58,623 nucleotides of DNA from Candidatus Rokuibacteriota bacterium (GCA_016184125.1 JACPDG010000050.1:1-58623); one strand, 5' to 3'. Shown: positions 16,953-24,884, counted from the first letter of the stretch. Numbers and translations are program-made. The notes: a model not told the origin generated them from the letters alone.

Positions 16953-19027
16953 GTGCCGAGCCTCGCGATGAGGTTGCCGTACTCGTCGACCGTCGCCGTG
17001 ATCCCGGGCGGTACCACCGTCGTCGACTCGCGCTCCTCGACGATGGCCGGCCCGGTCAGCGTGAGCCCCGCGGAGAGCGCGTAGCGGTCGTACACGGGGC
17101 AGTCGATGTACCCGCGAGCCTCCGGGAAGTACGCCTTGCGGCCGCCCTTGAGCGGCTCGCCGGCGGCGCTCGGCGGCGCCTTGGACAGCGCGACGCCGGG
17201 CGTGCTCGCGATGGCCGAGAGCTTCCACGTCACGGCCTCGACCGGCTCGCCCGGGCTCGAGTAGCCGTACCGCGCGGCGTAGATGTCGTCGAACGCCGCG
17301 CGCACGCGCGCAAGCGACACCGCATCGAGCGCTCCGGACGGCACGGGGACGGTGAGCTCGTACCCCTGCCCGACGTACCGGGCGTCGAGGCTCCGGACGA
17401 GCCGTACGCCGCCGGCCGTGTCGCTCGGAGACCCCGCGCGCGTCACCACGTCGAGCGCCTGCGCCGCCATCTCCTCGTACATCGACGTGACGTGCGCGGG
17501 GTCGAGCGCGTCGATGCGGCGCACGAACGTCCTCGCGACGTCGAACCGCACCTCGGCCGCCAGCAGACCGATCGCCGCCGTCACGCCCGCGGCGGCAGGC
17601 AGGATGACGCGCGGGACGTCGAGCGCCTGCGCCAGGCGGCAGCCGTGCACCGGCCCCGAGCCTCCGAACGCCACGAGCGTGAGATCGCGCGGATCGCGGC
17701 CGCGCTCGATCGACACCACGCGCGTGGCGAGCTCCATGTTCGTGGTCACGATCTGGTGGATGCCCCACGCGGCCGCCTCGAGCGAGAGCCCGAGCGGCCG
17801 GGCCAGCTTCTCCTCGATCGCGCGGGCAGCGGCGCCGGGCTGGAGCCGCATCGAGCCACCGGCGAAGTACTCGGGGTTCAGGTAGCCGAGCACGAGGTTC
17901 GCGTCGGTGACCGTCGGCTCCGTCCCGCCGCGCCCGTAGCAGACCGGCCCCGGCATCGACGACGCGCTCTCGGGACCAACCGCGATGACGCCGAGCTTCG
18001 CCGTCGCGATCGACCCGCCCCCCGCGCCGATCTCGACGAGGTCGATCGCCTGGATGTTCATCGGCAGTCCGCTGCCCGGCGCGTTGTTCACGCGGTGGAG
18101 CTCGAACGACGTCGTGGTCGACGGCCGTCCGTCCTCGATGAGCGCCAGCTTCGCGGTGGTGCCGCCCATGTCGAACGCGATCAGGTCGCGGTGTCCGGTG
18201 AGCTCCCCGTAGAGCGCGGCCATGAGCGCGCCGGCGGCGGGGCCGGACTCGATCATCCGCACCGGGTACCGTTCCATCGCGTCGGCGGTCGCGATCCCTC
18301 CCGAGGACTGCATGACGAACAGCCGGCCGCGGTACCCGCGCCGCCCGAGCTCGCTCTGGAGCGCGCGCAGGTACTCGCGGACGGCCGTCATGACGTAGGC
18401 GTTCACGACGGTCGTCGAGGTGCGCTCGTACTCGCGGAACGTCGGCGAGACCTCGTGCGAGACCGTGACCGCGACGTGGGGCGCTTCCTCCGTGACGAGC
18501 TCCGCGAGCCGTCGCTCGTGCGCGGGGTTCACGTACGCGTGGAGCAGACAGATCGCGACCGTGTCGACCCCGCGCGCGGCGAGCGCGCGGACGGCCCGCC
18601 GGGCGTCCGCCTCGTCGAGCGGCGTGCGCACGGACCCGTCGGCCAGGATGCGCTCGGTGACCTCGGCGACGAAGCGGCGGCGGATCAGCGGCCGGGGCTT
18701 CTCGATCTGAAGGTCGTAGACCTGGTAGCGCTTCTCGCGCCCGATCACGAGCACGTCGCGGAAGCCGCGCGTCGTGATGAGCCCGACGCCGCGGGCCTTC
18801 CGCTCGATGACGACGTTCGAGCCGAGCGTGGTCCCGTGGACCGCCTGCGCGACGTCCGCCAACGAGACGCCGGCACGCGCGACGAGCTCGTCGAGCCCGG
18901 CGAGGCACGCCTCCGACGGATCCGGGTACGTCGTGAGGCGCTTGCCGGTCAGCAGCTCGCCGGCGGGAGACCTGAGCACGAAGTCGGTGAACGTGCCGCC
19001 GACGTCGAACCCGAGGCGGTACGCCAT
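16949..19027 (-). CDS. hyuA: Hydantoinase A / oxoprolinase-family ATPase subunit
   Basis: A 692-residue ASKHA-fold subunit. ATG 19027 is preferred to 19087 because the protein family begins right at AYRLGFDVGGTFTDFVLRS, the first phosphate-binding loop; the second is LIAFDMGGTTAKLALIEDG. VSHEVSPTFREYERTSTTVV and NMELATRVVSIERGRDPRDL are further hallmarks. It supplies ATP-driven activation of the substrate for HyuB, encoded next with a 4-base overlap. The GntR regulator gene lies just upstream, separated only by the hairpin repeat at 19075-19146, so regulator and enzyme may be one transcript. Confidence 0.9.
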   Translation of the reverse strand: MAYRLGFDVGGTFTDFVLRSPAGELLTGKRLTTYPDPSEACLAGLDELVARAGVSLADVAQAVHGTTLGSNVVIERKARGVGLITTRGFRDVLVIGREKRYQVYDLQIEKPRPLIRRRFVAEVTERILADGSVRTPLDEADARRAVRALAARGVDTVAICLLHAYVNPAHERRLAELVTEEAPHVAVTVSHEVSPTFREYERTSTTVVNAYVMTAVREYLRALQSELGRRGYRGRLFVMQSSGGIATADAMERYPVRMIESGPAAGALMAALYGELTGHRDLIAFDMGGTTAKLALIEDGRPSTTTSFELHRVNNAPGSGLPMNIQAIDLVEIGAGGGSIATAKLGVIAVGPESASSMPGPVCYGRGGTEPTVTDANLVLGYLNPEYFAGGSMRLQPGAAARAIEEKLARPLGLSLEAAAWGIHQIVTTNMELATRVVSIERGRDPRDLTLVAFGGSGPVHGCRLAQALDVPRVILPAAAGVTAAIGLLAAEVRFDVARTFVRRIDALDPAHVTSMYEEMAAQALDVVTRAGSPSDTAGGVRLVRSLDARYVGQGYELTVPVPSGALDAVSLARVRAAFDDIYAARYGYSSPGEPVEAVTWKLSAIASTPGVALSKAPPSAAGEPLKGGRKAYFPEARGYIDCPVYDRYALSAGLTLTGPAIVEERESTTVVPPGITATVDEYGNLIARLGT

Positions 19028-19074
19028 GGCCTCGTCGCCGGCTAGGCTAGGAGCCCGTCGGAGAAACGGCGAAT

Positions 19075-19146
19075 CGAGGAGCGCCACGGGTCCCCCGGGG
19101 CGCTCCGAGCGCCGGGGGGTTTGGGGGGCTTCGATAGTCCCCCCAT
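19075..19146 (-). repeat. Modular hairpin repeat, copy R1
   Basis: Canonical copy of the dispersed element. Read on the minus strand it begins ATGGGGGGACTATCGAAGC, three bases after the TAG of the GntR gene, runs into a pyrimidine-rich stretch (AAACCCCCC) and ends in a second GC-rich hairpin (GGAGCGCC...GGGGCGCTCC). It separates the regulator from hyuA. There is no T-run, so it is not a typical intrinsic terminator. Confidence 0.85.
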
Positions 19147-19149
19147 TCC

Positions 19150-19875
19150 CTAGGTCCGGCGCTCGGGTCGTGAGAGGACGACGCGATACGGGTAGCGCCG
19201 CGTCGCCTGGTACGTCACCGCGTGCTCGACCGGCTCACCGCTGGCGGAGAAGTACGTCCGCTCGAACAGCAGGAGCGGCGTCCGCGGCCGGAGCTGCAGC
19301 AGCTCGGCGACGTGACGCGGCGCGAGCACGGCGTCGACGACCTGTTCCAGGAACTTCACCGTCACGTCCGTCTGCCGCTCGAGGGCGCCGACCAGGGACG
19401 TCTTCGACAGGTCCTCCTCTGACAGGGCCTCGGCGAGCTCCCGCTTCACGTAGGCCGTGACGTGCATGAACGGGCCGGTTTCCGCGTGGCGCACGCCGCT
19501 GACGCGGAAGGCCGACGAGCCGGGCGGCAGTCGCAGCGCCTGCGCGATGTTCGCCGGCACCGGCACGACCTCCCGGGACACGAGCTTGAACCAGGTCTCC
19601 TCGCCGAGCGCGATCATGTCGGCGACCGAGCCGATCACGCGCAGCCGCCGGTCGCCCCCCGGCGACGGCGTGCTGAACGTCCCGCGCCCGGCGTGCCGGT
19701 AGAGCCGTCCCTCCTGGACGAGGATGTCGAGCGCCTGGCGGACCGTCGGGCGGCTGACGCCGAACTGGGCGCATAGCTCGTGCTCCGACGGGATTCGCTC
19801 ACCCTCGCCCTTGAGTCCGTGGCGGATCGCGTCGGCGATCTGGATGTAGCGCGGGATACCTGGCTGAAAGTCCAC
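19150..19875 (-). CDS. GntR-family regulator, HutC/UTRA subfamily
   Basis: A 241-residue regulator starting with GTG 19875 with GCGAGG upstream. Residues 1-75 are the winged helix of the GntR family (PRYIQIADAIRHGLKGEGER, IPSEHELCAQFGVSRPTVRQ, ALDILVQEGRLYRHAGRGTF). The remainder is a UTRA ligand-binding domain (PFMHVTAYVKRELAEAL; LLLFERTYFSASGEPVEHAV), which places it in the HutC subfamily that senses small pathway metabolites. A perfect GTCTAGAC-core palindrome sits on its own promoter (see 19903-19939). It precedes hyuA-hyuB and the rest of the catabolic genes in the same direction, so it probably represses that block until substrate is present. Confidence 0.9.
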   Translation of the reverse strand: MDFQPGIPRYIQIADAIRHGLKGEGERIPSEHELCAQFGVSRPTVRQALDILVQEGRLYRHAGRGTFSTPSPGGDRRLRVIGSVADMIALGEETWFKLVSREVVPVPANIAQALRLPPGSSAFRVSGVRHAETGPFMHVTAYVKRELAEALSEEDLSKTSLVGALERQTDVTVKFLEQVVDAVLAPRHVAELLQLRPRTPLLLFERTYFSASGEPVEHAVTYQATRRYPYRVVLSRPERRT

Positions 19876-19902
19876 GGCGATTCGGCCTCGCAGGATCAGA
19901 GT

Positions 19903-19939
19903 TGTCTAGACACCTACCATCTGGCTGCCCGGCCGTCAA
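19903..19939 (-). promoter_or_regulatory. Promoter of the GntR gene with overlapping HutC-type operator
   Basis: On the minus strand: -35 TTGACG (plus 19934-19939), 17-base spacer, -10-like TAGGTG (19911-19916). The 10-bp palindrome TGTCTAGACA (19903-19912) overlaps the downstream edge of the -10 and the expected transcription start, 27 bases before GTG 19875. GTCTAGAC is the core of operators known for HutC-subfamily regulators such as DasR/NagR, so autorepression is the natural reading. Confidence 0.7.
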
Positions 19940-20003
19940 TCGTCTTGACCGCCGGGCGCAGAACCAGGTTCAGACCCCGTGGCCGCATCCGGTCGTCGAG
20001 CCG

Positions 20004-20148
20004 CGCCCCGGGTTCCACGGGTGCGTCCGCGCACCCCACGGGTGCGTCCGCGCACCCCCCGGGGCGCGTGCGAGCGCGGGGCCGGGGGAGCACGAGGGGG
20101 CGTGAGCCCCCTTCGTACGAGTGTCGGGGGCTTCGATAGTCCCCCCAT
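20004..20148 (-). repeat. Modular hairpin repeat, copy R2, with a 21-bp tandem duplicate inside
   Basis: On the minus strand it starts ATGGGGGGACTATCGAAGC eight bases after the acyl-CoA dehydrogenase stop. The distal part differs from R1: it has GGGGGCTCACGCCCCC and, at 20015-20035 and 20036-20056, two identical 21-base units that each contain the palindrome GGTGCGTCCGCGCACC. The same unit appears twice in copy R8 at 27597-27756. The rest of the 19913-20156 gap holds the GntR promoter and nothing else I recognise. Confidence 0.8.
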
Positions 20149-20156
20149 GATGACTG

Positions 20157-21314
20157 TCAGCCCCGCGCGCCGGCGCCGAGCTCACGCGCGATGACGAGGC
20201 GCTGCACCTGGTTGGTCCCCTCGTAGATCTGGGTGATCTTGGCGTCGCGCATCAAGCGCTCCACCGGGTACTCGCGCGTGTAGCCGTACCCGCCGAAGAT
20301 CTGCACCGCGTCCGTCGCCACCCGCATGGCGGAGTCGCTCGCGAAGCACTTGGCCATCGACGACTCGAGCGCGGTCGTCGGCGCGCCGCGGTCGATGGAC
20401 GCCGCGGCGTGGTGCACCATGAGCCGGGACGCGTGGACGTGCATGGCCATGTCGGCGAGCATGAACTGGACGCCCTGGAAGCTCGCGATCGGCTGGCCGA
20501 ACTGGTGCCGCTCGCGCGCGTAGGCCACCGCCGCGTCCAGCGCCGCCTGGGCGATGCCGGCCGCCTGCGCCGCGACGGCGGGACGCGACCGCTCCAGCGC
20601 CCCGAGCGCGAGCCGGAAGCCGTCGCCTTCCTCGCCGAGGCGGTTCTCGATCGGCACCTCGCAGTCCGTCAGGTGGATGGCGGCCGTCGGCGACCCGCGG
20701 ATGCCCATCTTCCGCTCGAGCTTGCCGATCGCGAATCCAGGGAAGGTCGGCTCCACGAGGAACGCGGTGATCCCGCGTCTGCCGCGGCCGCGATCGACCG
20801 TGGCGAAGACCGTCAGCACGCCCGCGTGGCTGCCGTTCGTCACCCACATCTTCGTGCCGCTCAGGAGGTAACGATCGCCGGCGCGAAGGGCCGTCGTCGC
20901 GATGCTCGCCGCGTCGGATCCCGCGCCCGACTCCGAAAGCGAGAACGCGGTCGTGATCTCGCCGGACGCGAGTCGTGGCAGGTACCGCCGCTTCTGGTCC
21001 TCGGTCCCGGCGACGACGAGCGGGTATCCCGCGGCGAACTGCACGAGGAAGACGACTGCGGTCGACGCGCACGCGCGCGCGATCTCCTCGACCGCGAGGC
21101 AGAAGCCGGTCACTCCGAGGTCCGTGCCGCCGTACGCTTCCGGGATCCAGAGGCCCATGACGCCCTGCTCGGCGAGGACCTTGAGCTGGTCGCCGGGATA
21201 GGCTTCCGTCTCGTCGACATGCGCGGCGAGCGGTTCGATGCGCTCTCGCGCGACCTGGCGGACGAGGTCGCGCAATGCCCGCTGGTCGTCGGTCAGCCAG
21301 AACTCGGGGTGCAC
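20157..21314 (-). CDS. Acyl-CoA dehydrogenase (second copy)
   Basis: A 385-residue acyl-CoA dehydrogenase, starting at GTG 21314 (HPEFWLTDDQRALRDLVRQV). It has a complete set of motifs: FSLSESGAGSDAASIATTAL, GTKMWVTNGSHAGVLTVFA, ARERHQFGQPIASFQGVQFM, FGGYGYTREYPVERLMRDAK and the catalytic glutamate in QIYEGTNQVQRLVIAREL. It resembles short/branched-chain enzymes more than the copy at 13787-14947. No ribosome binding site is visible, but a CATAAT box lies six bases before the GTG, so the mRNA may be leaderless. Confidence 0.9.
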   Translation of the reverse strand: MHPEFWLTDDQRALRDLVRQVARERIEPLAAHVDETEAYPGDQLKVLAEQGVMGLWIPEAYGGTDLGVTGFCLAVEEIARACASTAVVFLVQFAAGYPLVVAGTEDQKRRYLPRLASGEITTAFSLSESGAGSDAASIATTALRAGDRYLLSGTKMWVTNGSHAGVLTVFATVDRGRGRRGITAFLVEPTFPGFAIGKLERKMGIRGSPTAAIHLTDCEVPIENRLGEEGDGFRLALGALERSRPAVAAQAAGIAQAALDAAVAYARERHQFGQPIASFQGVQFMLADMAMHVHASRLMVHHAAASIDRGAPTTALESSMAKCFASDSAMRVATDAVQIFGGYGYTREYPVERLMRDAKITQIYEGTNQVQRLVIARELGAGARG

Positions 21315-21320
21315 GGACTC

Positions 21321-21384
21321 ATTATGCCGTGCACGTGGCCGCGGCGCGCGCGGATCGGCGTCCAACCGGTGACAAATTCTGTCA
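21321..21384 (-). promoter_or_regulatory. -10 box and TGACA-N5-TGTCA palindrome before the acyl-CoA dehydrogenase
   Basis: On the minus strand CATAAT (plus 21321-21326) is followed six bases later by GTG 21314. Further upstream, 21370-21384 reads TGACAAATTCTGTCA, a perfect 5-bp inverted repeat around five bases; a further TGTCA half-site lies near 21401. This could be the operator of a TetR- or FadR-like regulator. No good -35 is seen at the correct distance. Confidence 0.45.
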
Positions 21385-21682
21385 GCGTCGCTCGCCCGTC
21401 TGTCACCCGACGGACGGCATGCATCGCAAATCCGCGCCATGTTCGCGCCCGCGACCTGGCACCCACCCTGCAAAGTTTTTCCCACGAACCGGACGGCTCT
21501 GGCAGACGCGCCGCCCGCTCGGCTCGGTGCCTCGCGTGCGCGGTTCCCGTCGTGCGGACCGGCCTTCTCAGTTCTGAGGTCGGCCAGCTCTTCACCTCCC
21601 CGCTCTGCACCGCGGGGACGCCGGGGACCGCGCACCGCTCTGGGCCACCGGTCGGCGCGGGCGGCCGAAGTCTGTCTCTCAT
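21385..21682. other. Gene-free stretch between acyl-CoA dehydrogenase promoter and repeats R3/R4
   Basis: About 300 bases with no credible coding frame. I see CAAAGTTTTTCCCACG near 21470, the only T-rich spot, and otherwise GC-rich sequence without clear palindromes. It may contain a promoter for the plus strand, but no plus-strand gene follows. Its emptiness is unusual for this densely coded window and it could hold a small RNA or decayed gene that I cannot identify. Confidence 0.3.
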
Positions 21683-21782
21683 CATGGGGGGACTATCGAT
21701 GCCCCCCAAACCCCCCGCCGCGGCTCGGAAACGGCCCGGGAAACCCGGGCCGCTCCTCGGGCCACGGGATTCGCTCACGGCC
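21683..21782 (+). repeat. Modular hairpin repeat, copy R3
   Basis: Plus-strand orientation, beginning ATGGGGGGACTATCGATGCC and AAACCCCCC, followed by the apical hairpin CGGCCCGGGAAACCCGGGCCG and a tail GGGATTCGCTCACGG. The next copy R4 follows head-to-tail 108 bases later. The tail motif GATTCG(T/C)TCACGG also ends copies R4 and R9. Confidence 0.85.
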
Positions 21783-21790
21783 TCCGTCAT

Positions 21791-21890
21791 CATGGGGGGA
21801 CTATCGATGCCCCCCAAACCCCCCGCCCTCAGCGCCGTCCCGGGAAACCCGGGACGGCCCTCGATGACCCGATTCGTTCACGGGCTCGCG
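21791..21890 (+). repeat. Modular hairpin repeat, copy R4
   Basis: Tandem partner of R3: identical first 30 or so bases, then a different apical hairpin, GCCGTCCCGGGAAACCCGGG. Its tail GATTCGTTCACGGGCTCG ends two bases before the stop codon of the HpaB-like gene (21893). The hairpin stems differ between R3 and R4 while each remains self-complementary. Confidence 0.85.
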
Positions 21891-21892
21891 GT

Positions 21893-23338
21893 TCAGCTCC
21901 GCGGATCGAGATTCGCGCAGTCGGCGGCGAAGGCCTTCACCGCGCCCCCGTCGAAGCCCCTCAGGATCGTGATCTTCTGCGCTTCGAGCGATCCCTCGGC
22001 GTGAATCGCGAGCAGCTCGTGGTACCCGCCGAAGTCCGACGCGAAGTAGTCGCGGATCAGGTTGAAGAGCTTCAGCCGGTTGATCGAGCCGAACCCCTTC
22101 TTGCCGCCGAGGTACTGCTCGACGTAGTGCTTCGTCTCGGGGTTCTTCCAGTCGGCCTCGCTCGGCGCGGTCACGAGGAGCCCCCCCGCGATGTCCTGGA
22201 CCTTCTGGACCATCGCGTGATAGTTCTCCGCGAAGTACTGCTTCGCGATGTTCGTCACGGTCGTGTTGGGAACCGCGAGCCCGGCCTTCGTGGTGCACTC
22301 GTGCGCGGCGGCCACCGTGAGCGCGCGCACCGTCTCCCGGTACGCGATCAGCCGCGAGAGCTTCTCCCTCACGTGCGCCGCTTTCTCGATCCCGTTCGCC
22401 TCCGCCGCCAGCATCGCGCAGCCGATCATCAGGTCGAGCAGCGGCAGCTTGTACGAGATGGCGGTGAACCGGTGGTACTCCACGAAGCCGAGCGCGAGCG
22501 CGCCCGCGTACCGCGTTTCGCCGCAGAGGAACACGCGGTCCCAGGGCACGAAGACGTCGTCGAAGACGGTGAGCGTGTCGGCGATCTTGTGCCGCGACGA
22601 GACCGGGTGATCGAAGGGCGACGTCCCGCCGCCCGAGAACGGGCTCGCGATGAACTTGAGCCCGGGCGCGTTGCACGGGACGGCGAAGGAGACGGCGTAG
22701 GCGGCGTCGCGCTCGTCGAGCGCGCGGCACGGCAGCACGATGAGCTCGTCCGCGAAGATCGGGTTCGTGGTGTGCGCCTTGGCGCCCCGCACGACGATCC
22801 CGTCCTTCTGCCGGTCGACGACGCGCACGTAGTAGTCGGGATGCTCCTGGTCGGTCGGGCCGAGCGAGCGGTCGCCCTTGACGTCCGTCTGCGCGAGCCC
22901 CATGGCGAGATCGTTGTGGGCGACGTGCGTCCAGAACGCGTTGAGGCGCTCGTGGTACGGCGCCTCGAGCTGCTCCTGCATCGCTTTCGTGACGATGTGG
23001 GCGGCGGGCAGGAAGTCGGTGCCGATCTCGCGGATCAGCACGATCAACGCGCGGCCGGCACGCGTCGTCTCCGCGATCATCTCCCGGCGCTTGAGCAGAT
23101 CGCCGGCCGTGCGCGGGACGCGGTAGAAGCGGTTGACCGTGACGCCGTGCTCGTCCTCGGTGACCGCGAGCGTCCGGTGGTGGGGGTCGTCCGCGAACGA
23201 GTAGTCGATGGCGCAGTGCCGCGCCGCGCGCCCGAGGTCCGGGTGCGCCGTCACGTCGGCGACGCGCTCGCCCTTGTAGTAGACGGTGCGGCCGTCGCGG
23301 AGCGCGGCGAGGAACTGGTCAGCGGTTCTGAGCGCCAT
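21893..23338 (-). CDS. HpaB/4-hydroxybutyryl-CoA-dehydratase-superfamily flavoprotein
   Basis: A 481-residue protein of the 4-hydroxyphenylacetate 3-hydroxylase family. MALRTADQFLAALRDGRTVY, AHTTNPIFADELIVLP, HPVSSRHKIADTLTVFDDVF and VPWDRVFLCGE are family hallmarks. The related 4-hydroxybutyryl-CoA dehydratase binds a 4Fe-4S cluster by two N-terminal Cys, a His and a Cys; here the N-terminal region (IREIGTDFLPAAHIVTKAM) has no cysteines and the YHRFTAISYK segment has Tyr where Cys is expected, so a cluster-free, acyl-CoA-dehydrogenase-like or monooxygenase chemistry is more likely. No flavin reductase (HpaC) is adjacent. It overlaps the upstream dehydrogenase gene by 20 bases. Confidence 0.8.
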   Translation of the reverse strand: MALRTADQFLAALRDGRTVYYKGERVADVTAHPDLGRAARHCAIDYSFADDPHHRTLAVTEDEHGVTVNRFYRVPRTAGDLLKRREMIAETTRAGRALIVLIREIGTDFLPAAHIVTKAMQEQLEAPYHERLNAFWTHVAHNDLAMGLAQTDVKGDRSLGPTDQEHPDYYVRVVDRQKDGIVVRGAKAHTTNPIFADELIVLPCRALDERDAAYAVSFAVPCNAPGLKFIASPFSGGGTSPFDHPVSSRHKIADTLTVFDDVFVPWDRVFLCGETRYAGALALGFVEYHRFTAISYKLPLLDLMIGCAMLAAEANGIEKAAHVREKLSRLIAYRETVRALTVAAAHECTTKAGLAVPNTTVTNIAKQYFAENYHAMVQKVQDIAGGLLVTAPSEADWKNPETKHYVEQYLGGKKGFGSINRLKLFNLIRDYFASDFGGYHELLAIHAEGSLEAQKITILRGFDGGAVKAFAADCANLDPRS

Positions 23339-24182
23339 GGTCGTAGAACCCCTTGCCCGTCTTGCGGCCGAGGTGGCCGGCCATGACCATGCGCTTGAGC
23401 AGCGGCGGGGGCGCGTAGCGCGGCTCGCGGAACTCGTCGAACATCACCTCCGCGACGTACATCGTCGTGTCGAGGCCGACGAGGTCGAGCAGCGTGAACG
23501 GGCCCATCGGGTACCCGCAGCCGAGCTTCATCGCCTGGTCGATGTCCTCGATCGTCGCGAGACCGCCCTCGTAGACGCGGATGGCGTCGAGCAGGTACGG
23601 AACCAGCAGCCGGTTCACGATGAACGCCGTCGAGTCCTTCGCCTGCACGGGCACCTTGCCGGCCGCCTTGACCCACTCGGTCGCGGCGCGGGCCGCCTCG
23701 TCCTCCGTGAGGATCGTCCGCACGACCTCGACCAGCTTCATCAGCGGGACGGGGTTGAAGAAGTGCAGGCCGAGCACCTTGCCCGGACGCTTGGTCGCCG
23801 CGGCCATGGCCGTGACGTTGCACGACGAGGTGTTCGAGGCGAGCAGCGCGTGCGGCGGGCAGATGCGGTCGAGCTTCGCGAACGTCTCGTTCTTGAGCGC
23901 CTGGTTCTCGGTCATCGCCTCGACGACGAGGTCGCATCCCTTGAGATCCTCGAGCTTCACGGTCCCTGAGATGCGTCCCCACGTTGCGTCCCGCTGCTTC
24001 GCATCGATCTTCGCGCGCTCGACGAGGCCGTCGAGCGTCTGCTTCAGCTTTCCGAGGCCCCGCTGGAGGAGCTCGTCGTTCGCCTCGACCACGACCACCT
24101 GGAACCCGCCCTGGGCCGCGACCTGCGTGATGCCGGAGCCCATGAGACCGCAGCCGATGACTCCCACCGTCCTGATCGCCAT
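23319..24182 (-). CDS. 3-hydroxyacyl-CoA (3-hydroxybutyryl-CoA) dehydrogenase
   Basis: A 287-residue enzyme. ATG 24182 has GAGGGA five bases upstream and the protein begins at the Rossmann motif VGVIGCGLMGSGITQVAAQG. The catalytic pair and substrate loop are seen in LLASNTSSCNVTAMA, GLHFFNPVPLMKLVEVV and DSTAFIVNRLLVPYLLDA; the C-terminus has GCGYPMGPFTLLDLVGLDTT and GRKTGKGFYDHG. It oxidises 3-hydroxyacyl-CoA with NAD. The length is the usual 280-290 residues. Its 3' end overlaps the HpaB-like gene. Confidence 0.92.
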   Translation of the reverse strand: MAIRTVGVIGCGLMGSGITQVAAQGGFQVVVVEANDELLQRGLGKLKQTLDGLVERAKIDAKQRDATWGRISGTVKLEDLKGCDLVVEAMTENQALKNETFAKLDRICPPHALLASNTSSCNVTAMAAATKRPGKVLGLHFFNPVPLMKLVEVVRTILTEDEAARAATEWVKAAGKVPVQAKDSTAFIVNRLLVPYLLDAIRVYEGGLATIEDIDQAMKLGCGYPMGPFTLLDLVGLDTTMYVAEVMFDEFREPRYAPPPLLKRMVMAGHLGRKTGKGFYDHGAQNR

Positions 24183-24320
24183 GGTGTCCCTCGTGGAACG
24201 GCGCGGGCCGCGTGGACCGCGACCCGGACCGAAAGGCTCGTTGCGTGCCGCCGGCCCGGCAGCGGCGGCGGCTCGTAGTGCGCCGTCCCCGGCGGGCACG
24301 GGTTCTTCACGGAGATGCTC

Positions 24321-24845
24321 CTACTCGTAGACGATCAGCGAGTGCACGGGATGGCTCTTGATCTTGTCGCGCCCGTGCAGGAACCCGAGCTCGATCATGA
24401 AGGCGACCCCGACGACGTGCCCGCCAAGCTGCTCGATGAGTCTCAGGGTCGCAGCCATCGTCCCACCGGTGGCAAGCAGGTCGTCGACAGCGAGCACGCG
24501 CTGCCCCGGCTGGATCGCGTCCTCGTGCACGGCGAGCGCGTCCCGGCCGTACTCCAGCTCGTACTCCACCTCGATGGTCTTGCCCGGCAGCTTGCCCAGC
24601 TTGCGGACCGGGACGAACCCGGCACCGAGCTGATGCGCCAGCGCGCCCCCGAAGATGAAGCCGCGGGACTCGACGCCGACGACCACGTCGACCCGATCCT
24701 TCTGGTACCGGCGGGCGAGCAGGTCGATCACCGACCGGAACGCGGGCGCGTCCTTGAGCAGCGTCGTGATGTCCTTGAACAGCACCCCTTCGGTCGGGAA
24801 ATCCTTGATGTCGCGGATCTTGCCACGGAGCTCGGCGATGTCCAT
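24321..24845 (-). CDS. apt: Adenine phosphoribosyltransferase
   Basis: A 174-residue purine salvage enzyme making AMP from adenine and PRPP. IRDIKDFPTEGVLFKDITTL and VVGVESRGFIFGGALAHQLG are Apt hallmarks, and VLAVDDLLATGGTMAATLRL is the PRPP-binding motif. The start at ATG 24845 lies nine bases after a TAATAT -10 box, so the transcript may be nearly leaderless. It is a monocistronic housekeeping gene next to a divergent small secreted-protein gene. Confidence 0.95.
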   Translation of the reverse strand: MDIAELRGKIRDIKDFPTEGVLFKDITTLLKDAPAFRSVIDLLARRYQKDRVDVVVGVESRGFIFGGALAHQLGAGFVPVRKLGKLPGKTIEVEYELEYGRDALAVHEDAIQPGQRVLAVDDLLATGGTMAATLRLIEQLGGHVVGVAFMIELGFLHGRDKIKSHPVHSLIVYE

Positions 24846-24854
24846 AGGCGCCCT

Positions 24855-24884
24855 ATATTACCGGCACGCCGCGCGACGGCACAA
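24855..24884 (-). promoter_or_regulatory. Promoter of apt
   Basis: Minus strand: TTGTGC (plus 24879-24884), 18-base spacer, TAATAT (24855-24860), then nine bases to ATG 24845. The close spacing to the start leaves room for at most a few untranslated bases. Confidence 0.6.

Noticed and set aside
15063..18908. A 1281-codon open frame spanning most of the hyuA region in another frame.
   Set aside because: Only its last 629 codons (hyuB) match a protein family; the rest is arginine-rich antisense-type shadow over hyuA in this GC-rich sequence.
21893..23338. Annotation as 4-hydroxybutyryl-CoA dehydratase.
   Set aside because: The cysteine ligands of its 4Fe-4S cluster are absent, so only the superfamily is claimed.
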